From Legionella waltersii (GTDB lineage Bacteria; Pseudomonadota; Gammaproteobacteria; Legionellales; Legionellaceae), in assembly GCF_001468085.1 (NCBI RefSeq), contig NZ_LNZB01000036.1, positions 186,055 through 236,788 of the forward strand: DNA of 50,734 bases, read 5' to 3'. The position numbers were made by a program, and so were the translations under genes. Numbering within the stretch: the stretch's first letter is position 1; the number at the start of each line of letters is the position of its first letter. Below, in pieces: positions 1 through 9,265 of the stretch. The notes beneath the pieces were generated by a model that was not told where the DNA came from, made no database searches, and worked only from the letters and a program-made list of their open reading frames with translations.

Positions 1-100
1 CAACGATCAGGATATTCAAAACTTTTCTGCCAAGACAGTAGAATGTCTGCAGACCCTATTGCATAATGACTGTCTCAAACTATTTTCATGTCATACAACA

Positions 101-685
101 ATGAAAGAAATCATATTGGCCACAAGCAACCCCGGTAAAATTAAAGAATTGCAAGACTTACTGTCACCAATTTCCTGCATCTCTCAAGCTTCACTAAACA
201 TTCAAAGCCCAGAAGAAACAGGTTTAAGCTTCGTTGAAAATGCCATTTTAAAAGCTCGACATGTCAGTTTAATCAGTGGCAAACCCGCATTAGCAGACGA
301 TTCAGGGCTAGTAGTCCCGGTTTTAAATGGTGAGCCTGGAATCTATTCAGCACGATATTCAGGAGACAATGCGAACGATAAGAGAAATATAGATTTGCTT
401 TTGCAAAAGCTTGATCCTATTTCACAAAATCAACGAAAAGCGTATTTTTACTGTGCAATAGCCCTGGTTATGCATGCAAAAGATCCAACGCCTATAATTG
501 CTACAGGTCAATTTCAAGGTCAGATCGCTCAATCCCCAAGTGGACAAAATGGCTTTGGTTACGATCCCATTTTTTATGTGTCAGAATATCAATGCACTGT
601 TGCTGAACTACCTGCTACAATTAAAAATAAGATAAGTCATCGCGCAAAAGCCTTAAGCCAATTACGCCTTTTTCTTCAAGACTGA
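101..685 (+). CDS. rdgB: RdgB/HAM1 non-canonical purine NTP pyrophosphatase
   Basis: Hydrolyses ITP, dITP and XTP to the monophosphates, keeping deaminated purines out of DNA and RNA; cytoplasmic. The 194-residue product opens with the family signature [10 protein letters not shown], carries the metal/substrate loop LADDSGL, the stretch [11 protein letters not shown] and the late SHRAKAL motif, and has the normal family length. The frame is open further upstream, through a TTG at 59 and to the window edge, but homologues start directly before the TSNPGK motif, so the ATG at 101 is chosen. The next gene begins 1 nt after the stop, so the two are almost certainly cotranscribed. The first 100 bases hold no gene I can name. 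Confidence 0.95.
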   Translation: MKEIILATSNPGKIKELQDLLSPISCISQASLNIQSPEETGLSFVENAILKARHVSLISGKPALADDSGLVVPVLNGEPGIYSARYSGDNANDKRNIDLLLQKLDPISQNQRKAYFYCAIALVMHAKDPTPIIATGQFQGQIAQSPSGQNGFGYDPIFYVSEYQCTVAELPATIKNKISHRAKALSQLRLFLQD

Positions 686-686
686 T

Positions 687-2378
687 ATGAGTAAGACTAT
701 TTCTGCTTTATTTGATGAAGCTTATAAACTCCAATACGAAGGGCAGTTGCCGCAGGCCATTAGCCTGTACGAGCAAATTCTAAATCTATCTCCAAAACAC
801 GCAGAAAGCCTTCATTTCTTGGGTTTGACTCATGCGCAATTAGGCGATATGGACAATGCCATCCTTTATTTAAGACAAGCTATGGAGATAGATAACTCCA
901 ATCCAAGTCTATTAAATAATTTGGCGAATGCTTATAAGAAAATAGGACAACTGGACGAGGCCGTTCAATGTTATAAAAAAGCCATCGAATTAAAACCAGG
1001 GTATGCTCAAGCCCATAACAATTTAGCCACAATTTACTCCCTACGGAATGAATATCAAAATGCATTAGAACACTATGTTATAGCTGTAAATACAGAGCCT
1101 GACTTTAGCTCAGCTCATTTCAATTTAGGTTTACTTCTCATTAAGAATAATCAATTAAGTGCAGCTAAAACTCAATTTAATAACGTCTTATCTCTAAACT
1201 CTAAGCACCTTGAAGCACGGTTTTACCTAGGTATATTGTTGTTAGAAGACAACTTAATCGATGAAGCTGAAAAAGCTTTTCAGCTTGTCTTAGAGGCTGA
1301 TAGCGAACACACTCAAGCGTTAATTAACCTCGGAGTAATCGCTTTAAAGAGAGAACAAAACCAATTAGCTGTGCACTTTTTCACTAAAGCCTTGGCTTTA
1401 GACAATGATGACATTGATGCTCGAAATAATCTCGCGGCAACCTTTATGCATCATGATCGCTTCGAAAATGCCTTAATGCATTATGATGTGCTTCTACAAA
1501 AAGACCCTCAAAATATTGAGTATTTATACAATTCTGGAGTAGCACAAATGGCTTTAGGCCATCTGAATGAAGCCACCCTATTTTTTGATCAAATTATTGA
1601 GCAACAACCAAATCATGGCCCATCTCTAAATAATCTAGCCGCTGTCTATTTAAAAATGGAAATGCGCGAAACTGCAAAGGAATACCTGGAACGTGCTTTA
1701 TCCGTTAACCCAAATGATAAAATAAGCTTGCACATGCTAAATGCCATAAAAGGAGAAACACAAGCGGATACATCAGAGGAGTATGCCCATAATTTATTTA
1801 ATAATTATGCCTTGTACTATGATCAACACATGCAAGGAACCTTAAAATATTCGATTCCCCAGCATATTGCACGCAAAATACATGAACTCCATTTATTACA
1901 AATTGGAAAGGCCTTGGATATTGGATGCGGCACTGGCTTAAGTGGTGTCGTTTTACGAGAGGTTAGCAAACATCTCACAGGTGTAGATATTGCAGAAAAA
2001 ATGATAGAGCGAGCAAAGGAAAAGCATCTATATGATCGACTGCAATGCTCTGAATTGATTGAATTTTTAAAAGAAGACAAACAAACGTATAACCTAATGG
2101 TAGCTGCTGATGTACTACCCTATTTTGGGGATTTAAATGAAGTATTTAAACAGATTGGCGCACATCTTGATAAAGAAGGCTATTTCATTTTTACAACAGA
2201 GATCAGCCCTACATTTTCCTGGAAATTAGAACCCAGTGCTCGCTTTAGCCATTCTAAAGAGTATATTCAAGAAATGGCTAATACATATTCAATGCGGTTA
2301 ATCCAAAATGAATCAATACCAGGGCGCATCCAAAATAATCAAGCTATGTCAATCATGCTATATGTTCTAAAAAAATAA
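687..2378 (+). CDS. TPR-repeat protein with C-terminal SAM-dependent methyltransferase domain
   Basis: A 563-residue two-part protein. Residues about 1-360 are tandem 34-residue tetratricopeptide repeats, roughly ten, with the usual alternation (for example LNNLANAYKKIGQLDEAV). Residues about 375-563 form a class I methyltransferase fold with motif I at ALDIGCGTGLSG (about residue 410) and an acidic motif II region GVDIAEKMI. TPR-methyltransferase fusions of this size occur in many proteobacteria; their substrates are mostly unknown, and the TPR part presumably docks a protein partner. It is translationally close to rdgB (1-nt gap), which suggests one transcript. The domain call is firm; the substrate is not known to me. 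Confidence 0.85.
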   Translation: MSKTISALFDEAYKLQYEGQLPQAISLYEQILNLSPKHAESLHFLGLTHAQLGDMDNAILYLRQAMEIDNSNPSLLNNLANAYKKIGQLDEAVQCYKKAIELKPGYAQAHNNLATIYSLRNEYQNALEHYVIAVNTEPDFSSAHFNLGLLLIKNNQLSAAKTQFNNVLSLNSKHLEARFYLGILLLEDNLIDEAEKAFQLVLEADSEHTQALINLGVIALKREQNQLAVHFFTKALALDNDDIDARNNLAATFMHHDRFENALMHYDVLLQKDPQNIEYLYNSGVAQMALGHLNEATLFFDQIIEQQPNHGPSLNNLAAVYLKMEMRETAKEYLERALSVNPNDKISLHMLNAIKGETQADTSEEYAHNLFNNYALYYDQHMQGTLKYSIPQHIARKIHELHLLQIGKALDIGCGTGLSGVVLREVSKHLTGVDIAEKMIERAKEKHLYDRLQCSELIEFLKEDKQTYNLMVAADVLPYFGDLNEVFKQIGAHLDKEGYFIFTTEISPTFSWKLEPSARFSHSKEYIQEMANTYSMRLIQNESIPGRIQNNQAMSIMLYVLKK

Positions 2379-2563
2379 ATTCGATATAGCCCCACTTCAT
2401 TTGAAGAGTTGTCTTAGCCCCCAACTCAGAAGAAAGGTCTTCATCCTTCAAAAGCTCTTGAACGTGCCGACCTACAATACCGACCGTATGGAAGTATCTT
2501 CAAAGTAAATACGATGCCAGTCAGCCTAGTATCTCAGCTGATTAGCGATTTTATGAGATAACG

Positions 2564-2667
2564 ATGCTTCAGATAACCCCACAACATCGGATATTATTGG
2601 CGGTTGAACCGGTTGACTTTAGAAAAGGCATTGATGGCTTAAAAGCCTTTTGTCAGCAAATGCTGTG
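2564..2667 (+). pseudogene. IS66 family TnpB (Orf2) N-terminal fragment
   Basis: The first ~34 codons read MLQITPQHRILLAVEPVDFR and continue KGIDGLKAFC, which matches the start of IS66 accessory protein TnpB. Intact TnpB is about 110-120 residues with a later FxFxNRR region; here the similarity ends abruptly after QQML and the following plus-strand frame is only the antisense of the tnpC fragment. Non-functional. Confidence 0.8.
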
Positions 2668-2870
2668 GATGGGCGCACCGGGAATTTGTAAAAACCGGGT
2701 GAGTTTTTCCCAATGCTTCAACCTATATTTTATAGCTTTGCCTAAGAACTCATTGGGTTCAACTTGTTTTGAAGACAAAAGACTTTCCATGTATTCTTTT
2801 GCTTCAAGCATCGCGGACAAACGGTGCTTCTGGTGATAAACCAAGTGCGGCTCTTCATCATACCTCAGTT
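2667..2870 (-). pseudogene. IS66 family transposase (TnpC) internal/C-terminal fragment
   Basis: Read on the minus strand, the sequence gives YDEEPHLVYHQKHR followed by VEPNEFLGKAIKYRLKHWEK and LTRFLQIPGAP. This corresponds to the region just before the IDNN-x-ER segment of IS66 transposases (LGKAI-Y-LK-W-KL-RFL). The IDNN motif and the rest of the C-terminus are missing at the junction with the tnpB fragment, and the N-terminal catalytic part is absent. No start codon belongs to it. Its position 50 nt beyond the stop of the giant gene at 2921 shows that the region downstream of that gene has been rearranged. Confidence 0.75.
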
Positions 2871-2920
2871 GTAGATACTATTTCATCATCTAAACCATCG
2901 TAATTCCTGTCTGCGCTTTA

Positions 2921-5900
2921 TTAATTTCCCTTGGTGGCTATGGATTTAGGTGCTTCTAGATCACTTTGCGATGGTAAAGGTCTGTGACTAGCCATTTCTT
3001 CTCTTAAGGATTTCGTCCGATCAATATTATGCTGTTCTTGACTCTCATTATTCTGCTCAGGATCATTCTTTATCAACGAGTGAACAATCTCTTTAATTTT
3101 ATTCTCATGATAAATAGTACTTATTTCAGAAAATGATTTTACTCCTTTTTCAACGATAAATTTGAACGTTTTGAGGAGTACATTTATTTCATTAAAAAAA
3201 TTAGAGCCTGTATTTACAGAATATATATTTTCCTTAAACTCTGAGTTCTTAGGCAGCTCTTTAATAAACTGAACACGGTCTGTAATCGAAGAAATGCCCA
3301 ATTGACCATCCTCATTGGTTCCTATTAAGAATAAAAGTTGTTTATTGATATAATTTTTTATATCTTTGTTTTGCTTCTCTTCCCCAGGCAAGAGTCTTTG
3401 AAAGGCCATGAGTTTTTTTATGGTTTTATCAACTAAGAAATAATTTGCATTATTTTCTTGCTTAAATTGCTCAATCATTTGTCCTAATGCTTGATCGATA
3501 TGCTTTGCATCCTTAGCTAATAATTCGTTTTTATTTGCTTGATAAAAAACTTTAAAAGCCCTTTCATATTCTATCTTAATCTCCGGCGTGTTGAATTGAT
3601 ATTCGGAGACCGCTCTTTTAATTAATACATTAAACTGGGCATCCAATAGTTCTGATTTTCTAATATCTCCTTTAGGAGCATTCTTCAGTTTGCCATCTAA
3701 ATAGTCGATTTTGTCTTTTTTTAAATCTAACTGTAACAAAAGATTTTTGTCCTCCGGTGATTGTTCTAAATTTTTTTTAATTGCTCCTATCTCTTGCTCA
3801 GTCCTTTCTTTAACCAAGGTTAAGTAATTACTTTCATCAGCTAACTCCAGTTTAAGTTCGAATGGTAAATTATCTAGTTCTAAGGCGACTCCTTTAAATA
3901 GGTCATTTATTCCTTCAACGCCCTGGTCAAGAAGCGTGCCGGGCTTTAAATACAATTCATCTTCCAGTTTGGAGAGGTTATAAAGTGCTTCTCCGTAAGC
4001 CCTTTTTTTAAATTCAATTAATTGATTGATTAGCTTTGCATTACTCTCAGCGCCTTTCATTTTTAGTTTTACTAACATTTCAGATAATTGCTGTACTATA
4101 TCCTTAAGCTCCAATACTTCATTTATGTCCTGCGTGGGCAATACCGCCTCTTCTGGTGACGAAAGAGAATTTCCCTCCAGATGGGTATAGGTAAGATCTA
4201 AATAAGCTACGTATTGATCAATCTTACTTGATACTGTTTTCATATACTCTGATGACAATTGATAAAATCCAGATGATTTTTTTCCTTGTTGTTCTCCTGG
4301 TGGTTTTTGAGAGGGTGTTTCAGGTTCCTTAAAAGGTACTTGTGAGTCGATTTGACTTTTGAGCGAACCGACATAGCTGCACATGGCCTGCACTTTAGAG
4401 CCTATAGCAGCATATTGTTGTTGAAGCTCAGGCCCGATTTGATTGAATTGATTGGAAAGTTCCCTAGCATCTTGAGCAAGTGCGACTAATACGGTTGCTT
4501 GGGCAAATAGATTGCCATCTTTCTTCATGGACTCTAAGGAGAGTAATGATTGCTCCATTCGCACAAAAGCGTTTTCCACTAACTGAATTTCTTTAACGAT
4601 GGTAGGGGAATCGGGTTGAACATCATATAGGCCTTGTTTTTTGGGAGATCCCAATTGTTCAATCACTTTATCAGACATTGATGCCTTGACTGCACTCCTA
4701 AACTGATCAGCTAGCTGATGCAGTCGCTCAGATAACTTAACCTCCTGTAGGGACGACAAATAGTTGCTTAAGCTAGGGACTGGAGAAGCGGGAGTTGGTG
4801 TTAGCTCACCAGGACCAGGTGCATGTCGAAGCTGTATTTTGTAATTTATTTGCCATTGTTCATGTTGCATCTTTTCAACATTTAAAGCATCTTCTGAAAT
4901 ACTCCCTAAGCTCTGAATTGCAACGTTGATTACTTTAACTTTGAACTCTGTAGACGCCCTCTCATGGGTAAAGTGCGAATTTAGTGACTCCTTTAAGCCC
5001 AATAAACGATCAATGGCTAAGGGATTATCCGGTATAACCGCCTCTGAATTTTCTAATTGATTCAGTTGTGTGATTAAATGATTGGTAACCTGAGCATCTA
5101 CTGCCGCCAAGGAATCCTGAAAACGAAATAATTGCTCCCGCAGAGTTTTTAATTCCTCTTTTGATAAGTCAGAGAGAACTTTACCCTTATGATGGGAAAG
5201 TACTTCAAAAAAACAAGTAGCCTCCGTTTTCCCGATAGATAAATGGCCCAGCTTTTCCCAATAGCTGTATCGCATATCCCTCAGATGCCCTAAACGTTGG
5301 CTTGGAATGTCCTCAGGTATTTTAAAGGTAGGTTCTTCAATTTCTTTTTCTTTAGACCCGAAATAGGTATTCATCGTTTGGGTCAATTCTTCAATTTGTT
5401 GCTGAAATGGGGTGGTTAATGTCCCTGGTTTTAGATAGTTTTTGACCTCTACTTCCTCTAAAAAAGCCAGCACATTCGCGTAGTTATCTTTTAAAAAAGA
5501 CTGATATCTGATTGCTCCTGTCCTATAAAACGTATCTCGTTCTTGTGAGAACATGGTATATAACTGAACGAAACCAATCATTCCATTGCCAGCATGTAAA
5601 TAGTTATTTAAGGATTGTTTATTCTCTAAATACAAATCAAAAAAAGCAGTCATTCCCTTCAGTTTATCTGGTGAAAAAACGAGAGGAGTATCACTGGCAG
5701 CACTTTTATCAAGCATGGTGCTCATAGTATTTATATACCGTGGTACGCTAGTAAGAAATTCCACTAATGTTTGACTAGTAGAAGAGCTTAATAACCCAGG
5801 ATTTAAGGCATTCACGCCTTGACCTAGAATACTTGCAAATGCCTCTATTTTGCTTCTATCATTGCCATGGGCAAATTTCATCCATTTGTTTTCAGTGATC

Positions 5901-8884
5901 AACTTCGATGCACCTTCCATCATTGGCGCGATTAGGTCATAGTTGTTTTTTAATAAATCGTTAATTTCAGGTCCAATTTCACTCAATTCGCGAATAGCAA
6001 TGCTCATTTCGGAGACAACGTGTAGTCCTTGTTTAACCATTATGGCTTGATCTATGAATGAGTTGGGATTGTACTGAATTTGATTCCATTTTCTAGCTGC
6101 GATTTCAGCATGATGCATGGAGTTGATAAAGCGCTTTATCGCTTGCAATTGTGGAGGGTCATTGTCTACATTGATTATAAATGGGACTTCTTTGGGGTTG
6201 GGATTGGGGACTAGTTGGTTTGTTATTGCTGGTGATAAATTAGATTTTAATAAATTTAAAACGTTTTGACGTGCTGTCGCGATGTCTCCAGCTAAATTAA
6301 ACGCAGGAGTCAACTCGCCTGGTCCAATTTGTTTTCTATTAATTATTTGTTCTTCAAAACCAATTTTTAAAAGGCTTTGCTCGTTTTCCATGTATTCTTT
6401 AGTAAGTAGATGAGCTGCTGCAATGCCTCCCTTTTCTAGTTCTTGATTGGTTACGCTAAAATTGATTTCAGCTAATTTATGCTGTTTTAGAATATACCTA
6501 TCTAATTGAGTTTGCTCAGCCAACACTGCCGATGGTTGCAATGTACTAACTATAGGGAGATCGCTATCTTGTTGTTCTAATCGGTTTAGTACATGAACCA
6601 ATTCATTCGCCATATCCAGGTTGACAAAGTTCCATTCTGATTGAATTCGTGAAAAATTAGCTCTTAAAATGGCTGCGTCTTCAGGCGTAATTTCTGCAAA
6701 ACTCCTCTCTGCATAACGACTTAATGTTTCAAAAAATTGTTTAGCTGAATTCTGATGATGTTCAACCTCTAACAGATTAATGTAGGCATTTTTGCGATTA
6801 CTATGTAATTTATCTATCTGTTCTGGAGTTATAGATGCTTCCTCAACGATTTCTATCGGTTGATCCTTCAAAGAACTCAACTCTGTAGTATTATTTTCCC
6901 TGCCATTCATTGCTGATAGCGTCGCTCCAACGTTGCTAATATTACTCAAAATAGGCGCTAAGGTTTTTCGGACAGTAGGGGATAGAACGGCTATGCTGCT
7001 TTTGACTTGTAAGGCTGCTTGCGCGAGAGTAATTAAGGAGCGGGTTGTTTGCCAGTAGGATTGATTTCGCTCTAATCCTTCGAAGGCAACTAATGCGAAT
7101 TCCAGATTACACAAGGCATTTTCAATTGATTTAAGTTGTTGAATATAATCTGGATCGTCTGGTTTGATTGGATGAGGCAATGATGTAAAATAAGATTGCT
7201 CCTGTTCGTTTAAGTTTTTTCGGATTAAAGTTGAAGCATTAACAAGAAGCGCGTGAACAGTCTTTGATAAGCCAAGCTCCTGCAAATAAGCAAAATTACC
7301 CCGTAAGTTTTTCAAATTTGATGCTTTATAAGCCACTAGTTCTCTAGGGATTTCATCAGAATCAGATGAAGAAACGAGTTCGTTCCCAACCTCAATTTTA
7401 CGTTGAGAAACGCGTTCAAATATGCTTAAGTTCTGTTCATTTCCATCCAGTTTGGCACAAGCAACCTCTGCAACATACAATTTGTAGTCTTCAGACAGAA
7501 GTTGCTGAGACAGAAAGTGGCTCACTTCCTCTCTTTTGCCAATGATTGTATCAACTTCCGCACTTACTATAAAACTCGAAAAATAGCTGACATAACCTTG
7601 ATAGGGCAGTTGATCTGGGCCAGTTTGATTCAACACTTCTACTAAGCGAGTATCCAGCTCCAAATTAACGTGAGCAATTGCTTCTTGTACTTTTGGGTAA
7701 AGATTTCGAAGCGTTTCTCGAGCGTGCTCGGGGATATCTTCTAGACTTCTACCTTTATAGTTTTCAAGAAGATTAAAAAAGTCTCTAGCAGCCTCTTGGT
7801 TGCCCATTAATTGATTATAGTTTTGGACATGGACTTGCTGCTCCTGATGAATGCTTTGTTCGCGCACGCTAACAAAGCTGCTTGTCATTTCAACCTTATC
7901 AAGACTTTCAAGCTGCGACGATTCGAGATGATGGTTTACTTCAACTGAAAAGCGATCTATACCTTGGCACAATGGATCGGACAAGATTCCAGCTTGTAAG
8001 TAATTTGAACGCTCCAACTTGTCTGTAAATACAATCAATCCAGATAAGGATTGATTTGCCCAGGAAACATACTTGTTAATCGCACTTTCATTCAACTCAA
8101 AATCAGATTCTCTCAATGTTTTTAACCAAGACAATAGTGAGTCAACCGATTGCGACTCCTGGAGCGATTGCAAAGACACCCCTTTTGTTAGAGGGTTAGA
8201 TTCTAATTGAGCCATTAACTTATTGAGCTGAGCTCGTTGCTCCTCTTTATCCGAACTGGCTTTTTGATACTGCACCACTTGAGTTAGTAAGTCATTGAGG
8301 TTTGTAAAAAAGGAGATTACTGGATCAGTCCCTTCTTCTTTACTTAAATATCTAGCTCCTTGACTTATCACGGTGTTAGCAGAACTAACTACATCCATAC
8401 TGCTGAATTGGGATTCCCAACCATTTTCTTTGATGAGAGCATACACATTAGCAAATACGGGTTCGAGTAAAGCATAGTTTCTTGAAACAAGCGCTTGTAT
8501 TTCAGGAGTTGCATCATTTAAAAATGCCAAACTATTATAAACATGAGTTACCCCTTTATAAACACGAGCTACTCTTTTCGCTCCTTGTTCTATTGATAAG
8601 GCATTATGTATGGAAGTGGAAGTATCCCACTCCTCCCATTGTTTTACTGCTTGTTCAGCATGATACAAGGAATTAATAATCTTTTTAACGGCAGCAATCT
8701 GGGGTGGGCTACTTCCAAAACCTATAAAAGGCTCACCTTCATCATAGGAATCAAAGGGGGTCAATTCGCCATCGTAAGTTGTCTGCATTTGAGATTGGAA
8801 ACGCTTGAGCAATTTATCACGAGCATTGGCAATTTGTTCAGACAGTTTTATGGATGCATCAATTGATTCACCTGATTTAGTCAT
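2921..8884 (-). CDS. Giant repeat-built coiled-coil protein, candidate Dot/Icm effector
   Basis: A 1987-residue, Gln/Glu/Leu-rich, predominantly helical protein without signal peptide or membrane segment. I do not recognise a catalytic domain. It is built from repeated modules. Module A (a Pro-rich lead-in, then I-x-N-A helices as in PPQLQAIKRFINSMHHAE) recurs near residues 58, 576, 908 and 1424. Module C (YLKPGTL type) recurs near 296, 1151 and 1647. Module B (FFxxLxxxxGrxlxdi...LR) recurs near 367, 716 and 1224. The order is therefore A-C-B, A-B, A-C-B, A-C-tail. A GELTP linker precedes three of the A modules. The last ~45 residues are polar with a Glu-rich patch (SLREEM) and small residues at the end, as in many Dot/Icm substrates. 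The start is supported by AAGGTG about 8 nt before the ATG. Large size, coiled coils and lack of a partner gene resemble the SidH/SdhA class of Legionella effectors, but homology to them is not shown here. Confidence 0.7.
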   Translation of the reverse strand: MTKSGESIDASIKLSEQIANARDKLLKRFQSQMQTTYDGELTPFDSYDEGEPFIGFGSSPPQIAAVKKIINSLYHAEQAVKQWEEWDTSTSIHNALSIEQGAKRVARVYKGVTHVYNSLAFLNDATPEIQALVSRNYALLEPVFANVYALIKENGWESQFSSMDVVSSANTVISQGARYLSKEEGTDPVISFFTNLNDLLTQVVQYQKASSDKEEQRAQLNKLMAQLESNPLTKGVSLQSLQESQSVDSLLSWLKTLRESDFELNESAINKYVSWANQSLSGLIVFTDKLERSNYLQAGILSDPLCQGIDRFSVEVNHHLESSQLESLDKVEMTSSFVSVREQSIHQEQQVHVQNYNQLMGNQEAARDFFNLLENYKGRSLEDIPEHARETLRNLYPKVQEAIAHVNLELDTRLVEVLNQTGPDQLPYQGYVSYFSSFIVSAEVDTIIGKREEVSHFLSQQLLSEDYKLYVAEVACAKLDGNEQNLSIFERVSQRKIEVGNELVSSSDSDEIPRELVAYKASNLKNLRGNFAYLQELGLSKTVHALLVNASTLIRKNLNEQEQSYFTSLPHPIKPDDPDYIQQLKSIENALCNLEFALVAFEGLERNQSYWQTTRSLITLAQAALQVKSSIAVLSPTVRKTLAPILSNISNVGATLSAMNGRENNTTELSSLKDQPIEIVEEASITPEQIDKLHSNRKNAYINLLEVEHHQNSAKQFFETLSRYAERSFAEITPEDAAILRANFSRIQSEWNFVNLDMANELVHVLNRLEQQDSDLPIVSTLQPSAVLAEQTQLDRYILKQHKLAEINFSVTNQELEKGGIAAAHLLTKEYMENEQSLLKIGFEEQIINRKQIGPGELTPAFNLAGDIATARQNVLNLLKSNLSPAITNQLVPNPNPKEVPFIINVDNDPPQLQAIKRFINSMHHAEIAARKWNQIQYNPNSFIDQAIMVKQGLHVVSEMSIAIRELSEIGPEINDLLKNNYDLIAPMMEGASKLITENKWMKFAHGNDRSKIEAFASILGQGVNALNPGLLSSSTSQTLVEFLTSVPRYINTMSTMLDKSAASDTPLVFSPDKLKGMTAFFDLYLENKQSLNNYLHAGNGMIGFVQLYTMFSQERDTFYRTGAIRYQSFLKDNYANVLAFLEEVEVKNYLKPGTLTTPFQQQIEELTQTMNTYFGSKEKEIEEPTFKIPEDIPSQRLGHLRDMRYSYWEKLGHLSIGKTEATCFFEVLSHHKGKVLSDLSKEELKTLREQLFRFQDSLAAVDAQVTNHLITQLNQLENSEAVIPDNPLAIDRLLGLKESLNSHFTHERASTEFKVKVINVAIQSLGSISEDALNVEKMQHEQWQINYKIQLRHAPGPGELTPTPASPVPSLSNYLSSLQEVKLSERLHQLADQFRSAVKASMSDKVIEQLGSPKKQGLYDVQPDSPTIVKEIQLVENAFVRMEQSLLSLESMKKDGNLFAQATVLVALAQDARELSNQFNQIGPELQQQYAAIGSKVQAMCSYVGSLKSQIDSQVPFKEPETPSQKPPGEQQGKKSSGFYQLSSEYMKTVSSKIDQYVAYLDLTYTHLEGNSLSSPEEAVLPTQDINEVLELKDIVQQLSEMLVKLKMKGAESNAKLINQLIEFKKRAYGEALYNLSKLEDELYLKPGTLLDQGVEGINDLFKGVALELDNLPFELKLELADESNYLTLVKERTEQEIGAIKKNLEQSPEDKNLLLQLDLKKDKIDYLDGKLKNAPKGDIRKSELLDAQFNVLIKRAVSEYQFNTPEIKIEYERAFKVFYQANKNELLAKDAKHIDQALGQMIEQFKQENNANYFLVDKTIKKLMAFQRLLPGEEKQNKDIKNYINKQLLFLIGTNEDGQLGISSITDRVQFIKELPKNSEFKENIYSVNTGSNFFNEINVLLKTFKFIVEKGVKSFSEISTIYHENKIKEIVHSLIKNDPEQNNESQEQHNIDRTKSLREEMASHRPLPSQSDLEAPKSIATKGN

Positions 8885-9265
8885 GAAAATGCACCTTATT
8901 CTCTATATTAAAGTATAGAAAATAAATTGAAAACTGCGCTTACATTTTACACATTTTTGAAAACCAGATCAGATTATTGAAAACTAAATTAAAAGGCTTC
9001 ATTCTTTTTTATTTTTGGGTATCAAAATAAGCTGTCCATAGAAACAGGATTAGACTCATCTGTTGGTTTTTGCTCACTATTTTTCAAAGTCATTGAACCC
9101 CAAAAGGATTATTTGGTTGAAATTTTTTCTAAATGGTTTTTTTACGATTATCTTTGCTTCAATTACAGCTAGAGCATAGCAAAATACGGACTAATTGATC
9201 AAAACAGCACCAAAACCGCAGTAACATTAACTATATGATTAAAATAAGCACCATTTTATTGCTCA
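8885..9265. other. AT-rich intergenic region upstream of the giant gene
   Basis: No open frame or RNA gene is apparent in these 381 bases. The part next to 8884 should hold the promoter of the giant gene on the minus strand: a TATACT box lies inside a small inverted repeat (CTATA-6 nt-TATAG, about 8902-8917), but no good -35 box is found at the right distance. No clear PmrA (cTTAATatT) or CpxR (GTAAA-N5-GTAAA) site was seen. No strong terminator follows the mutase gene that ends at 9266. Confidence 0.4.

Larger units (their letters stand above)
2418..2870. mobile_element. Scrambled IS66-family insertion sequence remnant
   Basis: This gene-free stretch holds pieces of an IS66-type element in conflicting orientations. 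On the plus strand a TnpB (Orf2) N-terminus starts at 2564 and breaks off near 2667. Directly after it, read on the minus strand, lies a C-terminal piece of the TnpC transposase. A short open frame ending at 2561, two bases before the tnpB ATG, sits where IS66 tnpA normally ends, but its sequence is too short to recognise. I did not find terminal inverted repeats. The element is dead; the opposite strands imply an inversion or two separate insertions followed by deletion. Confidence 0.75.

Noticed and set aside
1..58. 3' end of a preceding gene, for example rph
   Set aside because: All three plus frames are readable for a short way but none shows a recognisable C-terminus.
8885..9265. PmrA or CpxR binding site for the giant gene
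   Set aside because: TTAAT-like and GTAAA-like strings occur, but not in the spacing these regulators need; AT-rich sequence gives such strings by chance.
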